Positions 1 to 8,168 of a stretch of 64,000 nucleotides of DNA are shown piece by piece (the first letter of the stretch is position 1; every line of letters begins with the position of its first letter). This DNA is from Longispora sp040681875 (GTDB taxonomy: Bacteria > Actinomycetota > Actinomycetes > Mycobacteriales > Micromonosporaceae). The stretch spans positions 310,001 through 374,000 of the forward strand of contig NZ_JBFAZP010000004.1 of NCBI RefSeq assembly GCF_040681875.1. Reading direction: 5' to 3'. The translations under genes were made by a program, and so were the position numbers. Below the pieces are notes generated by a model. The model did no database searches. It saw nothing but the letters and a program-made list of their open reading frames with translations, and was not told the DNA's origin.

Positions 1-427
1 CGTCGGTCGCGGCCATGGTGTCGTTGCGGGCCCGGATGAAGCCCTCGGTCTGCAGGACGCCGGGAACCGCCGCCGGCTCGTACATCCGGATCGAGGTCGC
101 GCCCGCCTCCAGGTCGGCCCACAACGCCTGGCGGGGGCCCATCCCGGTGAACGCGGGGCGCTCCCACCAGCCGCGTTCGGCGCCGTCCCGGGCGACCGTG
201 ACCAGGTCCATCCACCGGTCGGAGCCCGCCTCGACGCCGAGCGCCTCGAGCACCTTCATCACGTCGCCGATGTCGGGTTTGCGGGCGCTGGTCTCCAGGC
301 GGGAGATCTTCAGCCGGGAACCGCCGACGATCAGCCGGGCGAGGGCCTCGGAGGTGAGGCCGGCGGCCTTGCGCAGTTCGCGGATCTCGGTGGCCAGCCG
401 CAGTCTGCGGACGTAGGGACTGGGCAC
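1..427 (-). CDS. XRE-family regulator with DUF5753 domain (partial, 3' end cut by window)
   Basis: The 142 visible codons begin at a GTG preceded by GGAG. Residues about 8-65 form a helix-turn-helix of the XRE/Cro type (TSEALARLIVGGSRLKISRLE). From about residue 90 the chain shows the start of a DUF5753 ligand-sensing domain, with WWERPAF, MYEPAAVPGVLQTEG and the following aromatic/acidic pattern. The C-terminal half lies outside the window. In actinomycetes such proteins are often paired with a small DUF397 protein and act in development or antibiotic control; no DUF397 gene is seen on this side. It is divergent from the FhuF-like gene, so it may control that promoter (inference). Confidence 0.85.
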   Translation of the reverse strand, partial: MPSPYVRRLRLATEIRELRKAAGLTSEALARLIVGGSRLKISRLETSARKPDIGDVMKVLEALGVEAGSDRWMDLVTVARDGAERGWWERPAFTGMGPRQALWADLEAGATSIRMYEPAAVPGVLQTEGFIRARNDTMAATD

Positions 428-544
428 GTTCCCGGCTCCGTTCTCTGGTTCGGAACTGTTCCGAAGTGGAACTCGACACGCCCCGCGAGCATACGCCGCC
501 CGGCGTGTCGCGTCGACAACCGCGCGTCGTGCGAGGATCAGCCC

Positions 545-1231
545 GTGACTCCCCCGGCCCCGGCACCCGCGTCCGCCGTGGTGGCGGCGCTGGCCTCGGC
601 GGGCCGGCACAACGCGTACTTCCTGGTCGAGACGGCCGACGACGGCGCCGACGACTGGCGGCCGGTCACCGGACTGTTCGGCGCCGGGCTCGACGACCTG
701 CTCGCCGCCGTCGCCGACCGGCTCGGGCACGACGAGCCCCGGGTGGCCGCCTCGATCGCGTTCCAGGGCTACGCGGCGAAGATCTGGTCACCCGTCCTCG
801 CCGCGGTGACGGAGTCCGGGGTGCTGCCCGACCTGGCCCCGGAGGCGCTGCGCTGGCGGTACCGGGCCGGCGAACCCGTGGGCCTGCTGCTCGGCCCGGC
901 GACCGGCTGGCAGACCACCGACCCCGCCGACGTGTACGCGGTGGCCGTCGAGCGCCACCTGGGCCCCCTGCTCGCGGCCGTGCGCGCCCGGGTGAGCGTG
1001 TCCGAGCGGCTGCTGTGGGGCAACGTGGCCGCCGCCCTGGCCGGCGCGGGCCGGGTACTCGGACCGGGCTCCGCCCCGCTCCGTTCGGTGCTCCTCGGCC
1101 TCGGTCGGCTGTCCGGAACCGTCGACGAGGGTACCGGCCTGCGCCGGACCTGTTGCCTGTTCTACCGGATCCCCGGCGGCGGCACCTGCGGCGACTGTGT
1201 CCTGCGCGGCCCCCGCACCGGCCGGAGGTGA
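545..1231 (+). CDS. FhuF-like (2Fe-2S) ferric-siderophore reductase family protein
   Basis: A 228-residue protein from a GTG start. The diagnostic feature is the C-terminal cluster motif: Cys203-Cys204, Cys215 and Cys218 in RRTCCLFYRIP...TCGDC, the CC-x10-C-x2-C arrangement of the FhuF C-terminal 2Fe-2S domain. The N-terminal two thirds is Ala/Leu-rich and helical with no other motif I recognise. FhuF proteins are cytoplasmic reductases that release iron from ferric hydroxamate siderophores, but no siderophore synthesis or uptake gene is in view, so the substrate is open. It lies divergent from the XRE regulator and 230 nt upstream of lanM, separated by a repeat-containing spacer. Confidence 0.8.
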   Translation: MTPPAPAPASAVVAALASAGRHNAYFLVETADDGADDWRPVTGLFGAGLDDLLAAVADRLGHDEPRVAASIAFQGYAAKIWSPVLAAVTESGVLPDLAPEALRWRYRAGEPVGLLLGPATGWQTTDPADVYAVAVERHLGPLLAAVRARVSVSERLLWGNVAAALAGAGRVLGPGSAPLRSVLLGLGRLSGTVDEGTGLRRTCCLFYRIPGGGTCGDCVLRGPRTGRR

Positions 1232-1294
1232 CCGTGGCAGACCGCCGTCCACCGGCCCGGACGTCCGGCGGACCCGGCCAGCCGACCGGGCGGG

Positions 1295-1396
1295 CGGCGG
1301 GTCCCCGGCAGCGGCCCGCGCGCGGGGACGGGCATCCGGCGGGTCCCCGGCACCAGCGGCCCGGAGGCCGGAAACGGCACCCGGCGGGTCCCCGGC
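1295..1396. repeat. Three copies of a 15-bp GC-rich repeat between FhuF-like gene and lanM
   Basis: CGGCGGGTCCCCGGC occurs at 1295-1309, 1337-1351 and 1382-1396, spaced 42 and 45 nt apart and exactly repeated. The spacer between the FhuF-like stop (1231) and lanM otherwise shows no convincing gene. The repeats could be regulatory or could have arisen by slippage. Confidence 0.7.
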
Positions 1397-1448
1397 GCCG
1401 GCGGTCGGCGGGATCGGCGGGCGCTGATCCCGGGCCGCGCAAAAATGC

Positions 1449-1463
1449 GGGGGCGTGTCCCCC
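1449..1463 (+). promoter_or_regulatory. Hairpin over the ribosome binding site of lanM
   Basis: GGGGG (1449-1453), a CGTGT loop and CCCCC (1459-1463) form a 5-bp all-GC hairpin ending exactly at the ATG at 1464. The GGGGG arm is the only Shine-Dalgarno-like stretch for that ATG, and the alternative GTG at 1455 lies in the loop. If it folds in the mRNA it would limit translation initiation of the synthetase (inference). Confidence 0.45.
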
Positions 1464-4400
1464 ATGCCCCCGTCAGGGCCCCAGTGGCAGGATCTGGGCG
1501 TGACTCCCAACTGGTGGGCCCGCGGCCTGACGCTGGCCGAGCGGCTCGACCTGCCCGGGACGCCGGGCACCGCAGGCCCCGACCGCCGCCGTTTCGACCT
1601 GTGGCGGCGGGACCACCCGTCCGGGGCCGACTTCACCGCCCGGCTCGCGGCCCTCGGGCTGGACGAGGACGGCCTGGCCGCGCTCCTGGACGAGGACGCC
1701 GACGCGCTGGCCGACCGGGCGGAGCGTCCACACTGGGCGGACCTGGTCGAGGAGATCCTGGCGACCGTCCCCGAGCCGTCGGCCGGGCCCGGCGCCGGCC
1801 GACCCGCGACCGACCCGGGGGACGGCGTCCTGTCCTGGGCCGAGGGGTTCGGGACCGTGGTCGCGCCGTTCACCCGGTGGGCGTCCGCGCGGCTGACCGC
1901 CGACCCCGCGCTGGTGGCGGCGTTCGAGGTGCGGCTCGGCCGGACGCTGATCAAGCTGGCCGCGCGCTGCCTGGTCCTCGAACTCAACGTCGCCCGGGTC
2001 TCCGGCCGGCTGACCGCCGACACCCCGGCGGGGCGGTTCGCGGAGTTCGTCGGGCGGGCGGCGGGGCGCGAGGGCCTGGCGACCCTGCTCGGGGAGTACC
2101 CGGTGCTGGCCCGCCTGCTGGTCGGCGCTGCGACGAACGCGGCGGACGCGTACACCGAACTCCTCGACCGGTGGGGCAACGACCGCGACCGGGTCGTGGC
2201 CGAACTCCTCGGCGGCGTCGACCCGGGGCCGCTCGCCGGGATCGAGCTGAGCGCCGGGGACGGGCACGAGGGCGGCCGCAGCGTCGCGATCCTGCGGTTC
2301 GGGTCCGGCGCGCGGGTGGTCTACAAGCCCCGGCCGATGGCCGTGCACCGGCACTACACCGAGGTCGTGCGCTGGCTCAACGCCCTGCTGCCCGAGCCGG
2401 GTCTGCGGCCGGTGCCGGTGGTCGAGGGCCGGGGGTACGGCTGGTCGGAGTTCGTACCCGCCGAACCGTGCCGCACCCCGGAGGACCTGGACCTGTTCTA
2501 CCGCCGCCAGGGCGTCCTGCTCGCCCTGCTCTACGCCCTGGACGGCACCGACATCCACTACGAGAACCTGATCGCGCACGGCGCGCACCCGGTACTCATC
2601 GACGTGGAGACCCTGTTCCACCCGGCCCTCAAGCAGGACTCCGACAGCGACCACGACCCGGCGGCCCAGGCGCTGTACTCCTCGGTGCACCGGGTCGCGC
2701 TCCTGCCCCGGATCTACGTCACCGACGCCGGGGTGCTCGACATCTCCGGCCTGGGCGGCGACCGGGGCGCGGTGTCCCCGTTCGACTCGGTGGACTGGGA
2801 CGCCGCCGGCACCGACGAGATGCGGCTGACCCGCCGGCCCCGGGTCTTCCGCGGCTCGCACAACCGGCCCACCCTGCACGGCCTGGACGCGGTGCCGGAG
2901 GAGTTCACCGGGGCGCTGCTCGCCGGCTTCCGCGCCGGCTACGACACGATCGTCACGCACCGCGAGGACCTGCTGGCCCGCAACGGGCTGCTCCGCCGGT
3001 TCGCCGGGGCCGAGGTGCGGGTGCTGGCCCGGACCACCCGGTGGTACGTGCGGATCCTCGACGAGAGCACCCACCCCGACGTCATGCGCGACGCGCTCGA
3101 CCGCGACCGGCTGTTCGACCAGCTGTGGATCACCGGCTCCCCCGACCCGGTCCGCCGCGCGCTCCTCCCGCACGAGACGGCCGACCTGTGGGCCGGCGAC
3201 GTACCCCTGTTCAGCGCCCGCCCGGCCGCCACCGAGCTGTGGCACGGCCCCGGCCGGCCGGTCGGCGGCCTGCCCGAGACCAGCCTCGACCGGGTGATCC
3301 GCAAGCTGCGCTCCCTGGACCGGATGGACCGCTACGACCAGGAATGGATCATCGAGGCGGCGATGCTGACCCGGGGCGCGCGCCCCGAACACGCCGTCGG
3401 ACCGGCGTCCCTCGACCAGGCGCCGTCGGCCACCCCGGACCCCGACCGGCTGCTCGCCGCCGCGCGCCGGGTCGCCGACCAGCTGGTGGGGACGGCGTAC
3501 CAGGGCGACGGGCGGACGAACTGGCTCGGCCTGGAGCCGCTCGACGGCCTGCACTGGGAGATCCAGCCGCTCGGCGCGGGCCTGGCCAGCGGATACTGCG
3601 GCCCCGCCCTGTTCCTCGCCGAACTCGCGACCCTGACCCGCACCGAGCGGTACGCCGAACTCGCCCGGCAGGCCGTCCGTCCGCTGCCCGCGATCCTCGG
3701 CGCGCTGGGCGAGCACCCCCGGCACGCGGCGCTGATCGGGCCGGGCGGGTTCGCCGGCTTCGGCGGCATGGCGTACGCGCTCAGCCGGCTGGCCACCCTC
3801 CTCGACGACCCCGAACTGCTCGGCTGGGCGGACCAGGCCGTGCACCTGACCGCCAGCGCCGTTGCCGACGGGATCGACCCCGGGGTGTACACGGGCGTGG
3901 CCGGCGGGCTCGCGGCGATGGTCGCGGTGCACCGGATCACCGGGTTCGACGCGGCGTGGAAGACGGCCGGGATCTGCGCGGACTGGCTGCTCGCCCAGCG
4001 GGTGCCGACGGAGGGCGGGTTCGCGGCCGGGACGACCGGGATCGGCTGGGCGCTGCTGCGGTACGCGGCGGCCGGCGGCGGCGTCGGCTACGAGGAGGCG
4101 GGGCTGGCGGCCCTGCGCACCGCCATGGACGCGTTCCCCGAGGACGGCGCCCCGCCGCCGGACCCGTCGCACTGCCACGGGATCACCGGACTCGGCATCG
4201 CGGCGGCGGAGGCCCTCGCGACGGTCGAGGATCCGACACTTCGGGCCACGGTCCGCCGGGCGGTGGCCGCCGTCGCCGACTACGGCCCGCTGCCCAACCA
4301 CAGCCTGTGCCACGGTGAGCTGGGAGTCCTCGAACTGCTGGCCGCCGCTGCGGACCTGGGACACCCGTGGGCGGCGGCGTTGCGGGTCCGGCGGGCGGGG

Positions 4401-4562
4401 GCGCTTCTGGCGTCTTTGGACCGTTCCGGCCCGCGATGCGGTACCCCTGAAGGGATCGCCACGCCGGGTCTACTGGCGGGACTCGCCGGAATCGGGCATG
4501 GTGTACTTCGCCTCGGCTTCGCTGACAAGGTCCCGTCCGCGTCGCTCCTCCGGCCGAGGTGA
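1464..4562 (+). CDS. lanM: Class II lanthipeptide synthetase LanM
   Basis: A bifunctional enzyme of 1032 residues that dehydrates Ser/Thr of a precursor peptide and cyclises Cys onto the products. The N-terminal DUF4135 dehydratase domain shows VVYKPRPM (about residues 285-292), the kinase-like D360-x4-H365-x2-N368 element in DGTDIHYENL, and LIDVETLFHP (about 378-387). The C-terminal LanC-like cyclase has the zinc ligands Cys904 (SHCHG), Cys949 and His950 (LCHGELG) and ends in the usual PGLLAGLAGIGHGVLRL. I chose ATG 1464 because GGGGG lies 10 nt upstream; GTG 1455 is possible and adds three residues. The precursor gene follows after 25 nt, so the two are co-transcribed. No LanT-type transporter or leader protease is nearby, which is unusual. 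Confidence 0.95.
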   Translation: MPPSGPQWQDLGVTPNWWARGLTLAERLDLPGTPGTAGPDRRRFDLWRRDHPSGADFTARLAALGLDEDGLAALLDEDADALADRAERPHWADLVEEILATVPEPSAGPGAGRPATDPGDGVLSWAEGFGTVVAPFTRWASARLTADPALVAAFEVRLGRTLIKLAARCLVLELNVARVSGRLTADTPAGRFAEFVGRAAGREGLATLLGEYPVLARLLVGAATNAADAYTELLDRWGNDRDRVVAELLGGVDPGPLAGIELSAGDGHEGGRSVAILRFGSGARVVYKPRPMAVHRHYTEVVRWLNALLPEPGLRPVPVVEGRGYGWSEFVPAEPCRTPEDLDLFYRRQGVLLALLYALDGTDIHYENLIAHGAHPVLIDVETLFHPALKQDSDSDHDPAAQALYSSVHRVALLPRIYVTDAGVLDISGLGGDRGAVSPFDSVDWDAAGTDEMRLTRRPRVFRGSHNRPTLHGLDAVPEEFTGALLAGFRAGYDTIVTHREDLLARNGLLRRFAGAEVRVLARTTRWYVRILDESTHPDVMRDALDRDRLFDQLWITGSPDPVRRALLPHETADLWAGDVPLFSARPAATELWHGPGRPVGGLPETSLDRVIRKLRSLDRMDRYDQEWIIEAAMLTRGARPEHAVGPASLDQAPSATPDPDRLLAAARRVADQLVGTAYQGDGRTNWLGLEPLDGLHWEIQPLGAGLASGYCGPALFLAELATLTRTERYAELARQAVRPLPAILGALGEHPRHAALIGPGGFAGFGGMAYALSRLATLLDDPELLGWADQAVHLTASAVADGIDPGVYTGVAGGLAAMVAVHRITGFDAAWKTAGICADWLLAQRVPTEGGFAAGTTGIGWALLRYAAAGGGVGYEEAGLAALRTAMDAFPEDGAPPPDPSHCHGITGLGIAAAEALATVEDPTLRATVRRAVAAVADYGPLPNHSLCHGELGVLELLAAAADLGHPWAAALRVRRAGALLASLDRSGPRCGTPEGIATPGLLAGLAGIGHGVLRLGFADKVPSASLLRPR

Positions 4563-4587
4563 ACGGGGTCCCAAGAAAGGCACCAAC

Positions 4588-4827
4588 ATGCTCAACGATG
4601 AGCTGATCCGCTCGTGGAAAGACCCATTGTCCCGGGTTCCGGGCATGGAACACCCCGCCGGGTCCATCAGCATCAGCGACCCGCTCTTTCCCGGGGGACG
4701 GGCGAGCCTGCTCGCAGGCAAATCACCCAATCCGCAGTCCCGCGAGGGCGACCCGCACAATTCCTTCACCTTCAGCGGTTGCAGTGATGATTGCGACTCT
4801 GGCGATGATGACTGGTGGATTTGGTAA
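4588..4827 (+). CDS. lanA: Class II lanthipeptide precursor peptide (mersacidin-type leader)
   Basis: A 79-residue peptide with RBS AAGAAAGG 7 nt before the ATG. The leader carries ELIRSWKDP (5-13) and HPAG (22-25), matching the R-x-WKDP and NPAG-like signatures of mersacidin/lichenicidin-family precursors. PGG at 35-37 is a possible double-glycine cleavage site. The candidate core (38-79) has Cys65 and Cys69, with Ser59, Thr61, Ser63, Ser66 and Ser71 as possible dehydration sites, so at most two (methyl)lanthionine rings. It is strongly acidic (D67, D68, D70, D73-D75) and ends in WWIW. Codon use is less GC-rich than in lanM. The start and family are well supported; cleavage site and ring pattern are inference. 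Confidence 0.9.
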   Translation: MLNDELIRSWKDPLSRVPGMEHPAGSISISDPLFPGGRASLLAGKSPNPQSREGDPHNSFTFSGCSDDCDSGDDDWWIW

Positions 4828-4922
4828 CTCTCACGACCAATGTGGCGGGCGGCTGTCCGGAAGTTGACTGAGGCCGACTCCGGGGTTCGTCGGAGTGGCC
4901 CAGTTCTGGGTAGCCTGCCGCC

Positions 4923-7817
4923 ATGCAGATCACTTCGCCGGTGGTCGTCGGCCGGGAGTTGGAGACAGCCCGCCTGGAGGCCGTGCTCCGGCACACCGCG
5001 GCCGGGTCGGGTCGGGCAGTATTCCTCGTCGGCGTCGCGGGTATCGGCAAGTCACGGCTGAGCAACGAGACCGCCTATCGGGCGTTCGCGGCGAAGATGC
5101 CGGTCCTGCGGGGCAGGGCGAGCACGACCGGCACGACGACCCCGTTCCGTCCACTGGCCGAGGCGTTGTCGTCGCTGATCCGGGTCAGCGGCCCACCCGA
5201 AGACCCGGAACTCGCCGCCTACCGCCCGACCCTGGCCCGGCTGGTCCCGGAATGGCGGACCGGTGGCGTCACGCCCGCCGTCAATCCGGTCGACCTCGCC
5301 GAGGCGCTCCTGCGGCTGCTCTCGCTGGTCGGCCGGGAGCGCGGTTGCGTGCTCGTGCTGGAGGATCTCCACGACGGGGACGCCGAGAGTCTCGCGGTGA
5401 TCGAGTACCTGGTCGACAACCTGGCCGGCCTCCCCATCATGCTGCTCGCCTCCTTGCGGCCGGGTCCCGGTTCGGCCTCCCGCATGGTGGACGCCGCCGC
5501 GCAACGCCGCACCGCCCTACTCCTGGAGCCGCAGCCGCTGACCTCGGAGCAGGTCGGGATCCTGGCCGCCAACTGCCTGGGAACCGGATCCCACCCCGTC
5601 CCGCCCGTGGTGTTGGAGCGACTCGTCCGGGACGCCGACGGCAATCCGTTCGTCGTCGAGGAACTGCTGAACAGCATGATCACGTCGGGGGTACTCGTGC
5701 GCGACGCCCGGGGCTGGTCACTCCGTGGTGTTCTGGACGCGCAGGTCCCCAGCACCGTCGTCCGCAGCGTCAGCGATCGCGTAGCGAGGCTCGGTTCACA
5801 GGCCGGTGACCTCCTCCGGCTCGCCGCCGTCCTGGGCTACCGGTTTCCGCTCGCCGTCCTCCAGGCGGCGACCGGCATGGACGACAGGGCGTTGCTGGGT
5901 CAGTTGCGCGCCGCCACCGACGCCCAGCTGATCGTCCCCGATGGCAGCGCGTCAGACTGGTACACGTTCCGCCACGCGCTGACCGCCGACGCTCTGCTCA
6001 CCGAGTTGATGCCCGTAGAGCGGTCCGCACTCGCCCGGCGCGCGGCCGACGCCATGGACCGGTCGGAGCAGGCCCCGTCCGAGGAGTGGGTCTCACTCCT
6101 CACGCAGCTTCGCGTCACCGCCGGCCAGACCACGGATGCCGCCAGGCTGCTCGCGGAGGCGGGCAGACGAACGCTCGCGACCGGTGCGAGCACGTCGGCG
6201 CTGATCCTGCTGGAACGCGCGTTCGACATGCATCCCGACGCCGTGATCCACGAGGTCCTGCTGCAAGCGCTGTGCGATGCCGGCCAGTTGGACAGGGCGT
6301 TGTCCCTCGTGGCGATGGCGCCCCAGGCCGCCGGCCTACCGACGGACATCGCCCGCAGGGCGGGGCTGCACACCCGCGTGGCGTGGGCGGCCGTGGTGGC
6401 GGAGCGGCCCGACGACGCCGCCGAGCAGGTGGCCGCCGCGCGACGGCTCCTCGGCGGGGTCCTGACCCCGGCTCAGGCATGTGCCATCGACGCCGTCGAG
6501 GCTCGGCTGGCCTTCCGCAAACCCGGTCCACCGGAGGAACGCGCCGCCGAGGCGGAGCGCCTGGCCCGGCGTGCGGCGGAGGTCGCCGAGCAGGTGCCGT
6601 TGCCGGAGGTCGCGTGCCAGGCGTGGCAGCAGTTGGCGGGGCTGACCCGTTCGCAGGGCTACGAGGAGGCCGACCGCTGCCTGGAGCGCATTCTGGAGAT
6701 CAGCGAGAAGTACCAGCTGTCCGCGTGGCGGGTCGACGCCCTGATCCGCCTCGGGGTCAACGAGTTCATAAGGACCGGCGAGGCCGATCGCATCCTCCAG
6801 GCCCGCGAAGTCGCCGGGCAACTGGGTTCCATCGTGCTCGGCATGACCACTGACGTGCTCATGTGCATGCTCACCGTCATGCGCGGCGACTACGCCACCG
6901 CGGAGGAGGTGACCGACCGGTGCGAGAAGCTGACGGCGCGTATGCAGAATGTCGACGAATTCGAGTCCGTCCTCATCGCCAAGGCCGCGCTGGGAGCGCA
7001 CCGGGGCAGGCGACGGGACATGGACCACGCGCTGGCGACGCTGAGCCAACATGTCGGGAACTCCACCCAGCAACCACTCATTCTCGGAATGTGCCGGGCC
7101 GTGTGCGCGCTCCTCGAAGAGGATCCGAGGCTGGCCGCGCAGGAGTTGGACGCCGCCTTGGCCTGGGAGTTGGCCAATCCCACCGTGTACTACCTGACCG
7201 GGCGTTACGGGTTGCGGTTGCTGGTCGAAGTGGCCGCCGGGCGGGCCGGGTGGGAGGCACACGACGAGGTGACCCTCGCCCCCACGTCGAACCTCCGGTG
7301 GAACCAGCAGTTCGTGTTGTTCGCCCGCGCCATCCTGCACGGCCGTTCGGGTCGGCCGGCCGAGGCCACGGCGGCCTTCGAGGCTGCGGCGGAGGCGGCG
7401 GGCGTGTTTCCCGTGGCCGCGCACCTGGGGCGGCGGCTCGTGGCGGAGGCGGCCATCGTGGACGGCTGGGGTGAGCCGGCGGTGTGGCTGCGGGCGGCGG
7501 AGGAGTACTTCCACACGGCCGAGGTGCCGGCGGTGGCCAGCGCGTGCCGGGCGCTGCTGCGGCGGGCCGGGGCGAGTGCCGTGCAGCGCCGGGCCGGGCG
7601 GGACCAGATCCCGGCGGAGTTGCGGGCGTGCGGGGTGACGGTGCGGGAGTACGAGGTGTTCGAGCTGCTCGCCGACCATCCCGGCAACCAGGGGATCGCG
7701 AAGAGGTTGTACATCTCGCCGCGTACCGTCGAGAAGCACGTCGCGAGTCTGCTGGCCAAGACGGGGCATCCGGACCGGGCGGCCCTCAGCGGTTTCGCCC
7801 GCCAACTCCTGGCCTGA
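4923..7817 (+). CDS. Large ATP-binding LuxR-family (LAL/MalT-like) transcriptional regulator
   Basis: 964 residues. The N-terminal AAA/STAND ATPase has Walker A GVAGIGKS (37-44) and a Walker B-like VLVLEDLHDGD near residue 141. The long middle is helical, TPR-like and Ala-rich. The C-terminus (about 895-960) is a LuxR helix-turn-helix (VTVREYEVFELLADHPGNQG, then SPRTVEKHVASLLAKTG). The ATG lies 6 nt after TAGCCT (4911-4916), a -10-like element, so the mRNA is probably leaderless. Lying 95 nt downstream of the lanthipeptide precursor, it is a natural candidate activator of that locus; this is inferred from position. Its GC content and codon use look slightly lower than those of lanM. Confidence 0.88.
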   Translation: MQITSPVVVGRELETARLEAVLRHTAAGSGRAVFLVGVAGIGKSRLSNETAYRAFAAKMPVLRGRASTTGTTTPFRPLAEALSSLIRVSGPPEDPELAAYRPTLARLVPEWRTGGVTPAVNPVDLAEALLRLLSLVGRERGCVLVLEDLHDGDAESLAVIEYLVDNLAGLPIMLLASLRPGPGSASRMVDAAAQRRTALLLEPQPLTSEQVGILAANCLGTGSHPVPPVVLERLVRDADGNPFVVEELLNSMITSGVLVRDARGWSLRGVLDAQVPSTVVRSVSDRVARLGSQAGDLLRLAAVLGYRFPLAVLQAATGMDDRALLGQLRAATDAQLIVPDGSASDWYTFRHALTADALLTELMPVERSALARRAADAMDRSEQAPSEEWVSLLTQLRVTAGQTTDAARLLAEAGRRTLATGASTSALILLERAFDMHPDAVIHEVLLQALCDAGQLDRALSLVAMAPQAAGLPTDIARRAGLHTRVAWAAVVAERPDDAAEQVAAARRLLGGVLTPAQACAIDAVEARLAFRKPGPPEERAAEAERLARRAAEVAEQVPLPEVACQAWQQLAGLTRSQGYEEADRCLERILEISEKYQLSAWRVDALIRLGVNEFIRTGEADRILQAREVAGQLGSIVLGMTTDVLMCMLTVMRGDYATAEEVTDRCEKLTARMQNVDEFESVLIAKAALGAHRGRRRDMDHALATLSQHVGNSTQQPLILGMCRAVCALLEEDPRLAAQELDAALAWELANPTVYYLTGRYGLRLLVEVAAGRAGWEAHDEVTLAPTSNLRWNQQFVLFARAILHGRSGRPAEATAAFEAAAEAAGVFPVAAHLGRRLVAEAAIVDGWGEPAVWLRAAEEYFHTAEVPAVASACRALLRRAGASAVQRRAGRDQIPAELRACGVTVREYEVFELLADHPGNQGIAKRLYISPRTVEKHVASLLAKTGHPDRAALSGFARQLLA

Positions 7818-7911
7818 TCCCACCATCCCGGTGCGCTGGCGACCAGCCGCGCGGGACCACCCCCGAGGCGCCGCGCGCGATCGCAGCCCAGGCGCACCGG
7901 GACACGCGGAA

Positions 7912-7932
7912 GGCCCCGCGCGCGGCGGGGCC
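7912..7932. terminator. Bidirectional terminator-like hairpin between convergent genes
   Basis: GGCCCCGC (7912-7919), a 5-nt loop GCGCG, then GCGGGGCC (7925-7932): an 8-bp perfect GC stem between the convergent LuxR-family gene and the DUF1508 gene. There is no U-tract, as is usual in actinobacteria. Confidence 0.6.
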
Positions 7933-7947
7933 CTCCGTCGATCCGGT

Positions 7948-8127
7948 CTAGAGTTCGACGACCGCCGCGCCGGCCGCGTTGTTCTTGACGGACTCGACGC
8001 CCTTCAACGCGCTGGCCTTGGTCTCGTAGGCCTCGCCGACCGCGATGATCTCCCCGTTGCCGGCCTTGAGCCGGAACCGGTACTTGCCCGCCTTGTCCTC
8101 GTACACCTCGAACTTGCCAGCCACCAC
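7948..8127 (-). CDS. DUF1508 (YegP-like) small protein
   Basis: A 59-residue protein, mostly a single YegP/DUF1508 unit: GKFEVYEDKAGKYRFRLKAG followed by NGEIIAVGEAYETKASALKGVESVKNNA. The beta-strand/helix pattern and the KASALKGIESVK-like motif are typical of the family, whose function is poorly known. The start is one of two adjacent GTG codons (8127 or 8124), with GGGGG a few nt upstream. It is convergent with the LuxR-family regulator, with a GC hairpin between them, and 41 nt from the next gene upstream. Confidence 0.85.
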   Translation of the reverse strand: MVAGKFEVYEDKAGKYRFRLKAGNGEIIAVGEAYETKASALKGVESVKNNAAGAAVVEL

Positions 8128-8168
8128 GCCACCCCCGACAAACCGTAACAATCCTACGAAAACCAACC

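Noticed and set aside
545..1231. FhuF-like protein as part of the lanthipeptide cluster
   Set aside because: It is 230 nt upstream with repeats in between and has no known role in lanthipeptide formation; linkage is unproven.
1197..1427. 76-codon frame with GGSPAPA repeats upstream of lanM as a second precursor peptide
   Set aside because: No RBS, overlaps the end of the FhuF-like gene, lacks a leader motif and Cys in the repeat part; pattern follows the DNA repeats.
1473..4364. 963-codon open frame antisense to lanM
   Set aside because: High GC keeps antisense frames open. It has no RBS or family motif and overlaps a clear LanM with all catalytic residues.
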